NCBI RefSeq assembly: GCF_016757215.1 | Contig: NZ_JAESIY010000005.1 | Location: 62,001-126,000 of the forward strand | Length of the DNA: 64,000 nt | Direction of reading: 5' to 3' | DNA from: Fulvivirga sediminis | Lineage (GTDB): Bacteria > Bacteroidota > Bacteroidia > Cytophagales > Cyclobacteriaceae | In this document: in pieces, positions 41,128 through 49,041 of the stretch | How the letters are laid out: each line of letters starts with the position of its first letter | Position numbering within the stretch: the stretch's first letter is position 1 | Notes under the pieces: model-generated | Told to the model about the DNA's origin: nothing | What the model saw: the letters and a program-made list of their open reading frames with translations, nothing else | Databases searched by the model: none | Program-made: the position numbers and the translations under genes

Positions 41128-41510
41128 AGGCTACAGAACTTATCCCAATCAGTTTCCAATTTATCCTCTGCATAACTGCAAGAGGTGAGAGCCATCATTA
41201 TACTCCCTTGCATACAGGTCATATCTATCCAAAACTGTTGAGGAAAGTAAAGAACCTTTCCGGGATCATTAAGCGTAAAATTCCATTCTTCCCCCTGCCT
41301 ATTCCTCAGCTTCACCTGAGCCTCACCTTGCAAGCACACCAATATCCTATCCGAGTTTAAATGTACGTGTCCTCCTCGCTGAGCGTCTTCTTTCAAGTTA
41401 TAAATCCAATAAGATCGTTTTACTTGAAAAGGCAATTGACCTTCATCAATTACTGATAATTCACCCCCTTTACCAGCAGATGTTTTTAAATGAATAATAT
41501 GTGGCTCCAA
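41124..41510 (-). CDS. FdtA/WxcM-like cupin, sugar 3,4-ketoisomerase family
   Basis: A 128-residue single-domain cupin. The family block KRSYWIYNLKEDAQRGGHVH shows RGxHxH, the active-site histidines used by FdtA/QdtA to isomerise dTDP-4-keto-6-deoxyglucose, followed by RILVCLQGEAQVKL and PGKVLYFPQQFWIDM. The Lys that usually follows the second His is Leu here. No partner aminotransferase (FdtB) or dTDP-glucose genes are in the window, so the substrate may come from elsewhere. It lies 5 bases after the Mpo1-like gene and overlaps the acyltransferase gene. Confidence 0.85.
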   Translation of the reverse strand: MEPHIIHLKTSAGKGGELSVIDEGQLPFQVKRSYWIYNLKEDAQRGGHVHLNSDRILVCLQGEAQVKLRNRQGEEWNFTLNDPGKVLYFPQQFWIDMTCMQGSIMMALTSCSYAEDKLETDWDKFCSL

Positions 41511-41515
41511 AAAAC

Positions 41516-41995
41516 TTAATAATCTATTCCTAACCGTTTAAAAATAAAGTGCATAAGCCAGGCTGGCCCAATCATAAGAAACTGTATGTCTTTAAAAAAA
41601 GATGGCTTCTTACCTTCCACTTTATGGCCATAAAACTGGCCTATCCATGCAATAATAAATATAATTAACGCCAAGGCCCATACTGGCAAAAAGTTTAATT
41701 GTGATAAAGCATAAGATGCGAGTAAACAAACCGCTGAAAAAGCCAGCATACCTAAAGCCAATGGTACTGAAAGAGTTAGATAATAGATAAAGACTATGAG
41801 TAAAACTAACGAAGCCCAATTAACCCATGGGCTCTGACTGTTTACCAGACTTTGTAAGGCATCTGAAGGTATAGACCACACTATAGCCACTATACTAAAA
41901 AAGATCAAAGGTACACAGACCCAGTGTACTCGCTTATTTGTTGGGTTTTGATGACTTTCACCATACTCCCTCAGTAGTTGATTTATTTTTCGCAT
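41516..41995 (-). CDS. Mpo1-like (DUF962) membrane protein
   Basis: A 159-residue protein with about four membrane segments. The start YGESHQNPTNKRVHWVCVPL, with conserved His and Asn, and the block WIGQFYGHKVEGKKPSFF are the signature of the yeast Mpo1/DUF962 family, iron-dependent dioxygenases in alpha-oxidation of 2-hydroxy fatty acids. In Bacteroidetes, 2-hydroxy fatty acids occur in sulfonolipids and sphingolipids, so a lipid-remodelling role is plausible. It heads a three-gene unit with the FdtA-like cupin 5 bases downstream, an unexpected partnership. Confidence 0.85.
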   Translation of the reverse strand: MRKINQLLREYGESHQNPTNKRVHWVCVPLIFFSIVAIVWSIPSDALQSLVNSQSPWVNWASLVLLIVFIYYLTLSVPLALGMLAFSAVCLLASYALSQLNFLPVWALALIIFIIAWIGQFYGHKVEGKKPSFFKDIQFLMIGPAWLMHFIFKRLGIDY

Positions 41996-42034
41996 GAGGT
42001 TTTCTTAATAATTTACAAAATAAACCTCACTTCA

Positions 42035-42544
42035 TTACTTGATTTTAGTTTTCACCTTATCCCAAGACTTCACTTGCCAGTGCACCCTACCTGTAGATAT
42101 ATGGTTATTTTCTAAATCAAAAACCTTAACCTCACACACCACCACTGTAGACTCCGAAGATTGCAGTGGTTCATAAACATTCTTCTCCAACCACTTTTCT
42201 CCTATTTGAAAACTGGCCTGAACCTTCATCTTTCCCTGATAATGATAATCCATTTCCAAGGTCTTCAAAATAATTCTATACTTACTTGGATCCAACCTGG
42301 AAACCATGAGAAACCCTGTAGTAAACTCAGACAGCGTAGCCAATGCACAAGCATGTATACCTTTTATATGGTTGAAATTTCTCTTCTTAAACGGCAGCTC
42401 CGTCTTTATACTGTTTTCATCAATATGCACTACTTTAAACCCATGAGGTTTATTAAAAGGTATCATTCTGCTCAGCCCCTGATTCAAAAGCCATAGGTAA
42501 AATGCAGAATCACCTGCCTTTTGCACAATCTTCTTAATATTCAT
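42035..42544 (-). CDS. DUF4442 hot-dog thioesterase-like protein
   Basis: A 169-residue cytosolic protein of the DUF4442/PaaI-like hot-dog group. PFKKRNFNHIKGIHACALATLSEFTTGFLM contains the helix with the His and Glu region where thioesterases bind acyl-CoA, and the closing strands (VVVCEVKVFDLENNHISTGR) complete the fold. Catalytic activity is unproven for DUF4442. The ATG at 42544 is used, since the longer frame runs into the divergent oxidoreductase leader. It is a lone gene between the Mpo1-like unit and that divergent gene. Confidence 0.78.
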   Translation of the reverse strand: MNIKKIVQKAGDSAFYLWLLNQGLSRMIPFNKPHGFKVVHIDENSIKTELPFKKRNFNHIKGIHACALATLSEFTTGFLMVSRLDPSKYRIILKTLEMDYHYQGKMKVQASFQIGEKWLEKNVYEPLQSSESTVVVCEVKVFDLENNHISTGRVHWQVKSWDKVKTKIK

Positions 42545-42631
42545 AGCGTCATCTTTAGGATTTAAATGGAAAATATAATTAATATAAATTTCATCTCCAT
42601 ATCTTTGGAAGGACTTAAAAAAGAACTTGTT

Positions 42632-43759
42632 ATGTTTAGTGTCTGGGAAAGACAATCTTTTATTAACTATGATTACATTATCATTGGAAGTGGTATTGTA
42701 GGCTTATCCACAGCCATCTCAATAAAAGAAAAAGAACCCAACGCTACCATCGCTATCTTCGAAAGAGGGCTTCTACCTACAGGAGCTAGTACTAAAAACG
42801 CTGGATTTGCTTGTTTTGGCAGCCTCACTGAGCTCTTACAAGACATCAAAACTCTTGGTAAAGACAGAACTTATAACCTGGCTGAAGAAAGATACAAAGG
42901 ACTACTTAAACTAAGAGCCAGACTAGGAGATGAAGCAATAGACTATCAAAATCATGGAGGCTATGAGCTCATCCGCGAGGAAGAGTTGGGCTTCCTTAAG
43001 GATATTGATGATGTTAATAGCTTACTTGAACCCATTTTCTCCAGCCAACCTTTTCACATCGATAATAAATTAATAAGCAAGTTTGGGTTTAATGCTTCAA
43101 CGGTAAAATCCATCATCTACTCTCCCTTTGAAGGGCAAATTGACACTGGAAAAATGATGAAGGCTTTAATAACAAAAGCTAAACAAAAAGGTATCATCAT
43201 ACATACCGGTGCAGAGGTGAAGACTTATTCAGAAACGGAAAACGGAGTAGAAGTGGTAGTAAAAGACAATCTTTACGAGGAAATACACTTCAAAGCACAG
43301 AAGTTAGCTATTTGCACCAACGCCTTTACAAAAAAACTACTACCTGAAGCGGAAGTCTCACCGGGCAGAGGGCTAGTACTAATCACGAAACCTATTAACA
43401 ATCTATCTATCAAAGGCGTTTTCCATATGGATCAGGGTTTTTATTATTTCAGAAACTATGAAGACAGAATTATTCTTGGTGGTGCTAGAAATCTGGACAT
43501 AGAAATTGAAACCACCATTGAACAAGGTTTTAATAACAAAATAGCAGAGAACCTGACCCATACACTAAAAGAAATCATATTACCTGATTACCAATATGAA
43601 ATAGACTATTTCTGGTCTGGCATAATGGCTTTTGGAGAGCATAAAGAACCGCTACTTACCCAAGTTTCAGATAGGGTAATTGCGGGCTATAGACTAGGCG
43701 GAATGGGTGTAGCTATAGGTACTCAGCTAGGCGAGAAACTGGCTAATATGATGGTTTAA
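42632..43759 (+). CDS. FAD-dependent oxidoreductase, DAO family
   Basis: A 375-residue flavoenzyme of the D-amino acid/glycine oxidase fold. The FAD site YDYIIIGSGIVGLSTAISI is at residues 14-32, followed by FERGLLPTGASTKNAGFACF, where the ASxxNAG pattern is typical of DadA/ThiO relatives; the C-terminal YRLGGMGVAIGTQLGEKLA is the second FAD block. The substrate is probably an amine or amino acid, not specified by sequence. The ATG at 42632 is preferred to the one at 42566, which would give a non-homologous leader. The next gene, nhaC, starts 41 bases downstream. Confidence 0.85.
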   Translation: MFSVWERQSFINYDYIIIGSGIVGLSTAISIKEKEPNATIAIFERGLLPTGASTKNAGFACFGSLTELLQDIKTLGKDRTYNLAEERYKGLLKLRARLGDEAIDYQNHGGYELIREEELGFLKDIDDVNSLLEPIFSSQPFHIDNKLISKFGFNASTVKSIIYSPFEGQIDTGKMMKALITKAKQKGIIIHTGAEVKTYSETENGVEVVVKDNLYEEIHFKAQKLAICTNAFTKKLLPEAEVSPGRGLVLITKPINNLSIKGVFHMDQGFYYFRNYEDRIILGGARNLDIEIETTIEQGFNNKIAENLTHTLKEIILPDYQYEIDYFWSGIMAFGEHKEPLLTQVSDRVIAGYRLGGMGVAIGTQLGEKLANMMV

Positions 43760-43800
43760 CAAAATCTTTTTTTATATTCGATATTTCTAACCCCTAACAC

Positions 43801-45258
43801 ATGAACCAAGAGCACAAGGAGCCTTCACTTTTACTTTCTTTTGTACCTATAATTTTTCTGATCATATTACTTGCAGCTAACGTGGCCATCTTTGAAGGAG
43901 ATGCTTCATTTGGCCCGAACCAAATGGCATTAATATTTGCTGCTGCATTAGGTGGAATACTATCAATAAAACTTAATTATAGCTGGGATGAAGTACTGGA
44001 CGGGATAGTAAAAAGCATAAGCTCTTCTATGAGTGCCATATTGATCTTGTTAATGATAGGAGCCCTGGCGGGAAGCTGGCTCATAAGCGGAGTAGTGCCC
44101 GCTATGATTTATTATGGGTTAGATATATTGAACCCAACCATCTTCCTATTTGCCTCATGTATAGTTAGTGCCGTAGTATCTATAGCCACCGGCAGCTCAT
44201 GGTCTACTACTGCTACTATAGGTATCGCTTTAATGGGGATAGGTCAGGCTTTAGGCTTAAGTCCTGGAATTATTGCAGGATCTGTAATATCAGGTGCTTA
44301 TTTCGGGGATAAAATGTCTCCCTTGTCAGACACCACCAACTTAGCTCCAGCTATGGCAGGAACTGATTTATTTACACACATTAAATACATGCTCTTTACT
44401 ACAGGGCCCACTATAGTCATCACGCTGATCATATTTTTAATCTTAGGATTTACCATAGATACAGACACAGCCATAAACTCAGTAAGCGAAGTGCAGGCAG
44501 CCATTGCTTCACAATTTAATATTAACCTTTCATTGTTTATTGTTCCGGCTACCGTTATCTTTTTAATAATAAAAAAAGTACCTGCCCTACCTGCTTTATT
44601 AATTGGAACCTTACTAGCCTGTGTTTTTGCATTAATTTTTCAGCCACAAGCTATACAGGCTGTTGCTGAAGTAGATGTTTATAATATTGAGTCAAGCTAT
44701 AAAGCGCTTATGAAGGCTATGTTTACGGAGATACAAATTACCACAGGTAATGAAATGGTGGACTCACTATTATCATCTAGCGGTATGGAAGGGATACTGC
44801 CTACCGTATGGCTCATTATCTGTGCTATGATCTTTGGAGGTGTAATGGAAGGCAACAATATGCTAAAAGTAATAGCTGCTTCCATTATTAAACTAGCTCA
44901 CTCAACAGGCTCTTTAGTAGCCTCCACTGCAGGTACGTGTATCACTTTCAACCTTACTGCTTCAGACCAATACATAGCCATAGTAGTTCCTGGAAGAATG
45001 TTTGCCAGTGAATTTAAAGAAAGAGGTCTTGCCCCTGAAAACTTAAGCCGAACGCTGGAAGATTCAGGCACAGTAACCTCAGTACTCGTTCCATGGAACA
45101 CATGCGGGGCTTACCAGTCCACCACCCTTGGGGTCGCTACCATCAGCTACCTACCTTATTGTTTTTTTAATCTTTTAAGCCCATTTATGACAATATTGTT
45201 TGCTTATGCCAATATCAAAATCAGAAGGATCGACAAGTCAGAGAAAGAAGAAAATTAA
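43801..45258 (+). CDS. nhaC: Na+/H+ antiporter of the NhaC family
   Basis: A 485-residue inner-membrane antiporter with about 12 hydrophobic segments. Family blocks are visible: SIATGSSWSTTATIGIALMG, GAYFGDKMSPLSDTTNLAPA and LEDSGTVTSVLVPWNTCGAY. NhaC proteins exchange sodium for protons and help with pH and salt balance, consistent with a marine habit. Its 3' end overlaps the exonuclease gene by 53 bases in another frame, which is long; both reading frames are intact. Confidence 0.92.
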   Translation: MNQEHKEPSLLLSFVPIIFLIILLAANVAIFEGDASFGPNQMALIFAAALGGILSIKLNYSWDEVLDGIVKSISSSMSAILILLMIGALAGSWLISGVVPAMIYYGLDILNPTIFLFASCIVSAVVSIATGSSWSTTATIGIALMGIGQALGLSPGIIAGSVISGAYFGDKMSPLSDTTNLAPAMAGTDLFTHIKYMLFTTGPTIVITLIIFLILGFTIDTDTAINSVSEVQAAIASQFNINLSLFIVPATVIFLIIKKVPALPALLIGTLLACVFALIFQPQAIQAVAEVDVYNIESSYKALMKAMFTEIQITTGNEMVDSLLSSSGMEGILPTVWLIICAMIFGGVMEGNNMLKVIAASIIKLAHSTGSLVASTAGTCITFNLTASDQYIAIVVPGRMFASEFKERGLAPENLSRTLEDSGTVTSVLVPWNTCGAYQSTTLGVATISYLPYCFFNLLSPFMTILFAYANIKIRRIDKSEKEEN

Positions 45259-45844
45259 GTCTACTTACGCTGAGACCATTAGCGCCGAGGAGATCAACAA
45301 GCTCGACTTACAGCGTTATGAGGGGAAAGTGCATATTATTACCACTACGGAAGGTATAAACAAAGCATTTAATAAAATTAACAAGAAGAATGCCGTTGGC
45401 TTTGACACTGAAACTAAGCCCGCCTTTAAAAAAGGGGAGTTTAATGATGTGTCGCTTATACAAATAGCTACTGAAAAGGAAGTATTCCTTATTAGGGTAA
45501 ATATTACAGGGCTTACGCCAGAGATCATTCATTTTCTTGAAAATGAAAACATTAAAAAAATAGGCATAGCTCTAAGGGATGACATTAAAGACCTGCAGAA
45601 ACTTAAAGATTTTAATCCAGGCGGCTTTTTAGAGCTTAACAAGGTGGTGAAACACATAGGCATAGAAAGTAATGGCTTACGCAAATTAGTAGCCATTATC
45701 CTAGGTTTTCGAGTTTCTAAAAGCGCACAAATATCTAACTGGGAAGGTGACACCTTAACGGAGAAACAAATCTATTATGCGGCTACCGATGCTTGGGTCT
45801 GTCTTGAAATGTATAATGAATTACTTAAAAAAGGATACTTATAA
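45206..45844 (+). CDS. DEDDy-type 3'-5' exonuclease domain protein (RNase D-like)
   Basis: A 212-residue protein consisting of one exonuclease domain. The acidic residues of Exo I, II and III are seen in VGFDTETKPAF (Asp, Glu), GIALRDDIKDLQKL (Asp) and YYAATDAWVCLEMY (Tyr and Asp). There is no HRDC domain, so it is not full RNase D; it resembles the stand-alone 3'-5' exonucleases of Bacteroidetes. The ATG at 45206 lies 53 bases inside nhaC; no better start follows before the domain, and the basic N-terminus (SQRKKKIKS) is plausible. Confidence 0.86.
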   Translation: MPISKSEGSTSQRKKKIKSTYAETISAEEINKLDLQRYEGKVHIITTTEGINKAFNKINKKNAVGFDTETKPAFKKGEFNDVSLIQIATEKEVFLIRVNITGLTPEIIHFLENENIKKIGIALRDDIKDLQKLKDFNPGGFLELNKVVKHIGIESNGLRKLVAIILGFRVSKSAQISNWEGDTLTEKQIYYAATDAWVCLEMYNELLKKGYL

Positions 45845-45864
45845 TCTACTAAAACTTAACAGTG

Positions 45865-47034
45865 CTATTTTTTCATCAATCGGAAGGAATAGCGCTTTTC
45901 ATTTTTATGATATAAAAAGATCATATACAAACCTTCACTCCACCCTGCGATATTTATTTGAGCACCTGTTTTCACAGCCTGCCTCACAACTACTTTCCCC
46001 ATTAAGTCTACCACTTCCACTTCATCCAGAAAGTCTCCTTTTACAGTAAAAAAACTACTGGCAGGGTTCGGAAATACGCTATAATGAAGAGAAGCCTCAT
46101 CCTCTACTCCTGTAAATATAGGGTTCGGATAAGTAGGCGTTTCATAATCATTGCAATCATTATTAAGTGCCTTTTTAAAGTACTCAGCTACTCCCCGCTT
46201 TAATTCAGGATCTAAAAAATTATCATGCCCTCCACCCGGATGTTCCGTGTACTCTACTTTTATTCCGAATTTAACTAATTGATCTCGCAAAATCTCACTC
46301 TGATGCATGGGTACAGCACAATCAGCATCTCCATGATAAATAGCAAAAGGAGGTTCATCTCCATTTATATAGGCAAGAGGGTTAGCAAAATCTACCCGTT
46401 CCGGGCACTCACTAATTGTACACCCCAATAACTTTGACTCAGATGAGTTATGAATATCATGAACCAAAGGCTCATTGCAGCTTTCAGGAAAAAAGCCATC
46501 CATTTCAAGAAAATAAGTAGGACCAAAAAAATCAACCACCGCCTGTACCACGCTACTGGCATCATTACTTCCCAGGTGAGCTCCCTCTAGCTCATCATTA
46601 TTAAACGAAGTGCCTAACAAAGCAGCTAGATGACCCCCTGCTGACACCCCCATAACTCCTAGGTTACAAGTATCAATATGATAATCCTCAGCATGTGTTT
46701 TTAAAAATCTAACCGCTGTTTTCACATCATGTATCTGAGCAGGAAAGAGCGTATCTTGTGAATGCCGATAGTTTACACCTACTATGGTAATACCCGCATC
46801 TAGCAACTCCTTACAGTAACCCGGGGTAAGTTCTTTTGACCCTGAAGACCACCCACCCCCATGAATAAACATAACCGTTCGATTGGACTCTTGCGCACCT
46901 TCCGGTATGTATACATCTAAAAGATGAGCCTCCAGATTATCATTGACATACGCTACATTAGCAAATGTAGGCTCTTGCGAATATGCCACCCGCATGAGGA
47001 GCATAAAGAGTAAAACAGTAAAGATATTTCTCAT
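45865..47034 (-). CDS. Secreted alpha/beta hydrolase with a T9SS sorting domain
   Basis: A 389-residue exported esterase. A signal peptide (MRNIFTVLLFMLLMRVAYSQ) leads to a BD-FAE/carbohydrate-esterase-like catalytic domain: oxyanion motif MFIHGGGWSSGS, nucleophile GVSAGGHLA, acid in YHGDADCAVP and histidine in HPGGGHDNF. The last 75 residues (YSVFPNPASSFFTVKG to SFRLMKK) are a type A T9SS C-terminal domain, so it is exported by type IX secretion and likely anchored on the surface. It fits with the PorT and PorE-like genes of this window. Substrate probably an acylated polysaccharide or xylan, unproven. Confidence 0.9.
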   Translation of the reverse strand: MRNIFTVLLFMLLMRVAYSQEPTFANVAYVNDNLEAHLLDVYIPEGAQESNRTVMFIHGGGWSSGSKELTPGYCKELLDAGITIVGVNYRHSQDTLFPAQIHDVKTAVRFLKTHAEDYHIDTCNLGVMGVSAGGHLAALLGTSFNNDELEGAHLGSNDASSVVQAVVDFFGPTYFLEMDGFFPESCNEPLVHDIHNSSESKLLGCTISECPERVDFANPLAYINGDEPPFAIYHGDADCAVPMHQSEILRDQLVKFGIKVEYTEHPGGGHDNFLDPELKRGVAEYFKKALNNDCNDYETPTYPNPIFTGVEDEASLHYSVFPNPASSFFTVKGDFLDEVEVVDLMGKVVVRQAVKTGAQINIAGWSEGLYMIFLYHKNEKRYSFRLMKK

Positions 47035-47035
47035 T

Positions 47036-47107
47036 AATGTGGTTATAAGCTATAGAAAGTAGCGTAGCAATTCATCAGAGTTAAAACTCCTTTTCTATAA
47101 CCACATT
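47036..47107 (-). repeat. 12-bp long-range inverted repeat before the T9SS esterase
   Basis: AATGTGGTTATA (47036-47047) and TATAACCACATT (47096-47107) are perfect inverted copies 48 bases apart. A second pairing, TATAGAAA (47051-47058) with TTTCTATA (47092-47099), would compete with the first. The region is the leader of the esterase gene (or the trailer of yigZ), so a regulatory fold or a looped terminator is possible. Confidence 0.45.
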
Positions 47108-47120
47108 TCTGTCTCTTTGT

Positions 47121-47741
47121 TTAAAGAAGATTTAATTGAATATTATTCCCCAGATCATTCAGTAACTGCACTTTTTCTTTTAGTGAATTTAGCAGATTAA
47201 TTTTCACTTCGGCCTCCATAGTGCAGTTCATAGTAAACTCCTGATTCACTATTTCTAAGGATAAATCAGACACTAACTTCATTACTTCATTAGTTTCTTC
47301 ATAGCTATACGTTATTTTTATAGGCTTGGTCACTTCTACCTTCAAGATATTAGCATTAGCCAAAGCCTCCTCAGCAGACACTTTATAGGCATTTATTAGC
47401 CCACTAACCCCTAATTTTGTGCCTCCAAAATAGCGAACCACTACTACCAGAACATCAGTAAGGTTTTTGGAGTTAATTTGTCCAAGTATAGGATCTCCAG
47501 CCGAATGATTGGGCTCTCCATCATCATTAGCCCTAAAATCCTTTCTCTCAGCACCCAGCATATAGGCATAGCAATGGTGCCTGGCATCATGATACTGCTT
47601 TTTTAACTGACCTAAGCATTCCTTAACCTCCTCTTCATTTTTCACATGATAGGCATATGCCAGAAACTTACTTCCTTTTTCTTTATACAATCCTTCAGAG
47701 GAGCCTTCTATTGTGAAAAAATTTTCTACCGGTTGTGCCAT
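47121..47741 (-). CDS. yigZ: YigZ/IMPACT family protein
   Basis: A 206-residue protein of the UPF0029/IMPACT family. The N-terminal domain carries EKGSKFLAYAYHVKNEEE, the conserved block DARHHCYAYMLG, and DDGEPNHSAGDPIL then VVVRYFGGTKLGVSGLI; the C-terminal half is a ferredoxin-like domain (DUF1949). The family is linked to translation regulation, but the bacterial role is unsettled. It is a single gene upstream of the esterase, 87 bases apart. The 140-base gap upstream holds two small palindromes (47758-47770 and 47797-47808) without other features. Confidence 0.9.
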   Translation of the reverse strand: MAQPVENFFTIEGSSEGLYKEKGSKFLAYAYHVKNEEEVKECLGQLKKQYHDARHHCYAYMLGAERKDFRANDDGEPNHSAGDPILGQINSKNLTDVLVVVVRYFGGTKLGVSGLINAYKVSAEEALANANILKVEVTKPIKITYSYEETNEVMKLVSDLSLEIVNQEFTMNCTMEAEVKINLLNSLKEKVQLLNDLGNNIQLNLL

Positions 47742-47882
47742 AACAGCTTGTTCTTTTAGGTTTTAAACCTATGCTCACAAAGAAATGAATTTTTAGAAGT
47801 AATTACTTAGAGATTCCCCTAAGTTTTACAAAATTGAAGCAACCTTTCAAAGTTTAACCAGTCTTTACAAAAACTAAATATC

Positions 47883-48569
47883 ATGAAAACAATCTACACC
47901 TTACTTCTGCTAATAGCAGCTTCTTCATTTTCTTTTGGCCAAAAAACTGAAAATAGGTCTGTTTCAGATTTCTCTGAAATAGTAATGAATACCTCTGGCT
48001 CTATCTACCTGAGTCAAGGCAACTCTTATCAGGTAACCGTAGAAGGTGATGAAGGTGAAATTGAAAACCTAATTACCGAGGTGAAAGGAAACAGATTGGT
48101 AATTAAAAGAAAAAAATCCTTTCCACTTCACAACGTCAACAGTAAAGTAAAAATCAATATAACTTTACCTAAACTTGAGACAATTGATGTTTCCAGCTCT
48201 GGCAAAATACATGGCCAAAATAAATTCACTACAGATAATTTGCAGATAGGAATTAGTGGATCAGGAAAAGTAGAATTAGAAGCCGAATCTAAAGAATTAG
48301 ACCTTTCAATATCGGGATCTGGTAAAATGACCATATCAGGTACTGCCAATAAAGTAAGTGCGCAAGTGAGCGGGTCTGGCCATATTACATCTACGGACTT
48401 AGAAACGAAAGAATGCCGAGTAAATATTTCAGGATCTGGGGGTTGCGAGGTGAACGTTACAGAGTCTTTGAATGCATCAGTAAGCGGCAGTGGCTCTATA
48501 AAATATAAGGGAAATCCTGGTAAAGTTAAGACTAACACATCAGGCAGCGGACGTGTAAGAAAAATCTAA
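47883..48569 (+). CDS. Head-GIN domain (DUF2807) exported protein
   Basis: A 228-residue exported protein. A signal peptide (MKTIYTLLLLIAASSFSFG) precedes a right-handed beta-helix-like repeat domain in which SGSG turns recur (ISGSGKVELEA, ISGSGKMTISG, VSGSGHITS, ISGSGGCEV, VSGSGSIKY, TSGSGRVRKI). This is the DUF2807 pattern common in Bacteroidetes; the function is unknown, perhaps envelope adhesion or scaffolding. It is a single gene; a weak stem-loop (AAGCCAG/CTGGCTT, 48591-48616) follows. Confidence 0.88.
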   Translation: MKTIYTLLLLIAASSFSFGQKTENRSVSDFSEIVMNTSGSIYLSQGNSYQVTVEGDEGEIENLITEVKGNRLVIKRKKSFPLHNVNSKVKINITLPKLETIDVSSSGKIHGQNKFTTDNLQIGISGSGKVELEAESKELDLSISGSGKMTISGTANKVSAQVSGSGHITSTDLETKECRVNISGSGGCEVNVTESLNASVSGSGSIKYKGNPGKVKTNTSGSGRVRKI

Positions 48570-48615
48570 GTACTTTCTTTAAATTCTAACAAGCCAGTTG
48601 GGTAATCATCTGGCT

Positions 48616-49041
48616 TTACTCATTATACTGCAACCAGAAGGTTCCGATATTTTGTATGACCTTTATAAAATCATTATAGTCTATAGGCTTTACAATAAAG
48701 GCGTTAGCCCCTAGTTCATAGGCCTTGGTAATATCTGACTGCGCTTGAGAAGAAGTAAAAATAACCACTGGTATACATTTAGTCACCTCACTAGATTTCA
48801 CCTTCTCCAATATCTCTAACCCTGAAAGCATGGGAAGTTTCAGGTCTAGAAGTATTACTTTTGGAGCATCCTGCTTACCCCCTATTACTTCATCCACAAA
48901 ATTTTCAGCCTCTCTCCCATCTCGCAATACGGTCACTTCATAGCTCGTATCTACTTTTTTTATTCCGTCAAGAATTAATTCGAGATCATCTCTATTATCC
49001 TCTACGATTACATAATTCAGTTTATTCATTACACTCATCAA
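48616..49041 (-). CDS. Single-domain response regulator (Rcp1-like)
   Basis: A 141-residue CheY-like receiver with no output domain. Acidic pocket VEDNRDD at the start, phosphoacceptor Asp in VILLDLKLPMLSG, the Ser/Thr in VVIFTSSQ and the Lys in FIVKPIDYNDF are present. It resembles the Rcp1-type receivers paired with phytochrome-like and PAS kinases. Its first ATG overlaps the kinase stop (ATGA), so the two are made together; later ATGs at 49038 and 49029 are possible starts. Signal probably passes onward by protein interaction. Confidence 0.9.
   Translation of the reverse strand: MMSVMNKLNYVIVEDNRDDLELILDGIKKVDTSYEVTVLRDGREAENFVDEVIGGKQDAPKVILLDLKLPMLSGLEILEKVKSSEVTKCIPVVIFTSSQAQSDITKAYELGANAFIVKPIDYNDFIKVIQNIGTFWLQYNE

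Noticed and set aside
45206-45258. The 53-base overlap of nhaC and the exonuclease gene as a sequencing frameshift
   Set aside because: Both frames are intact and both families end or begin at normal points, so a true overlap is simpler.
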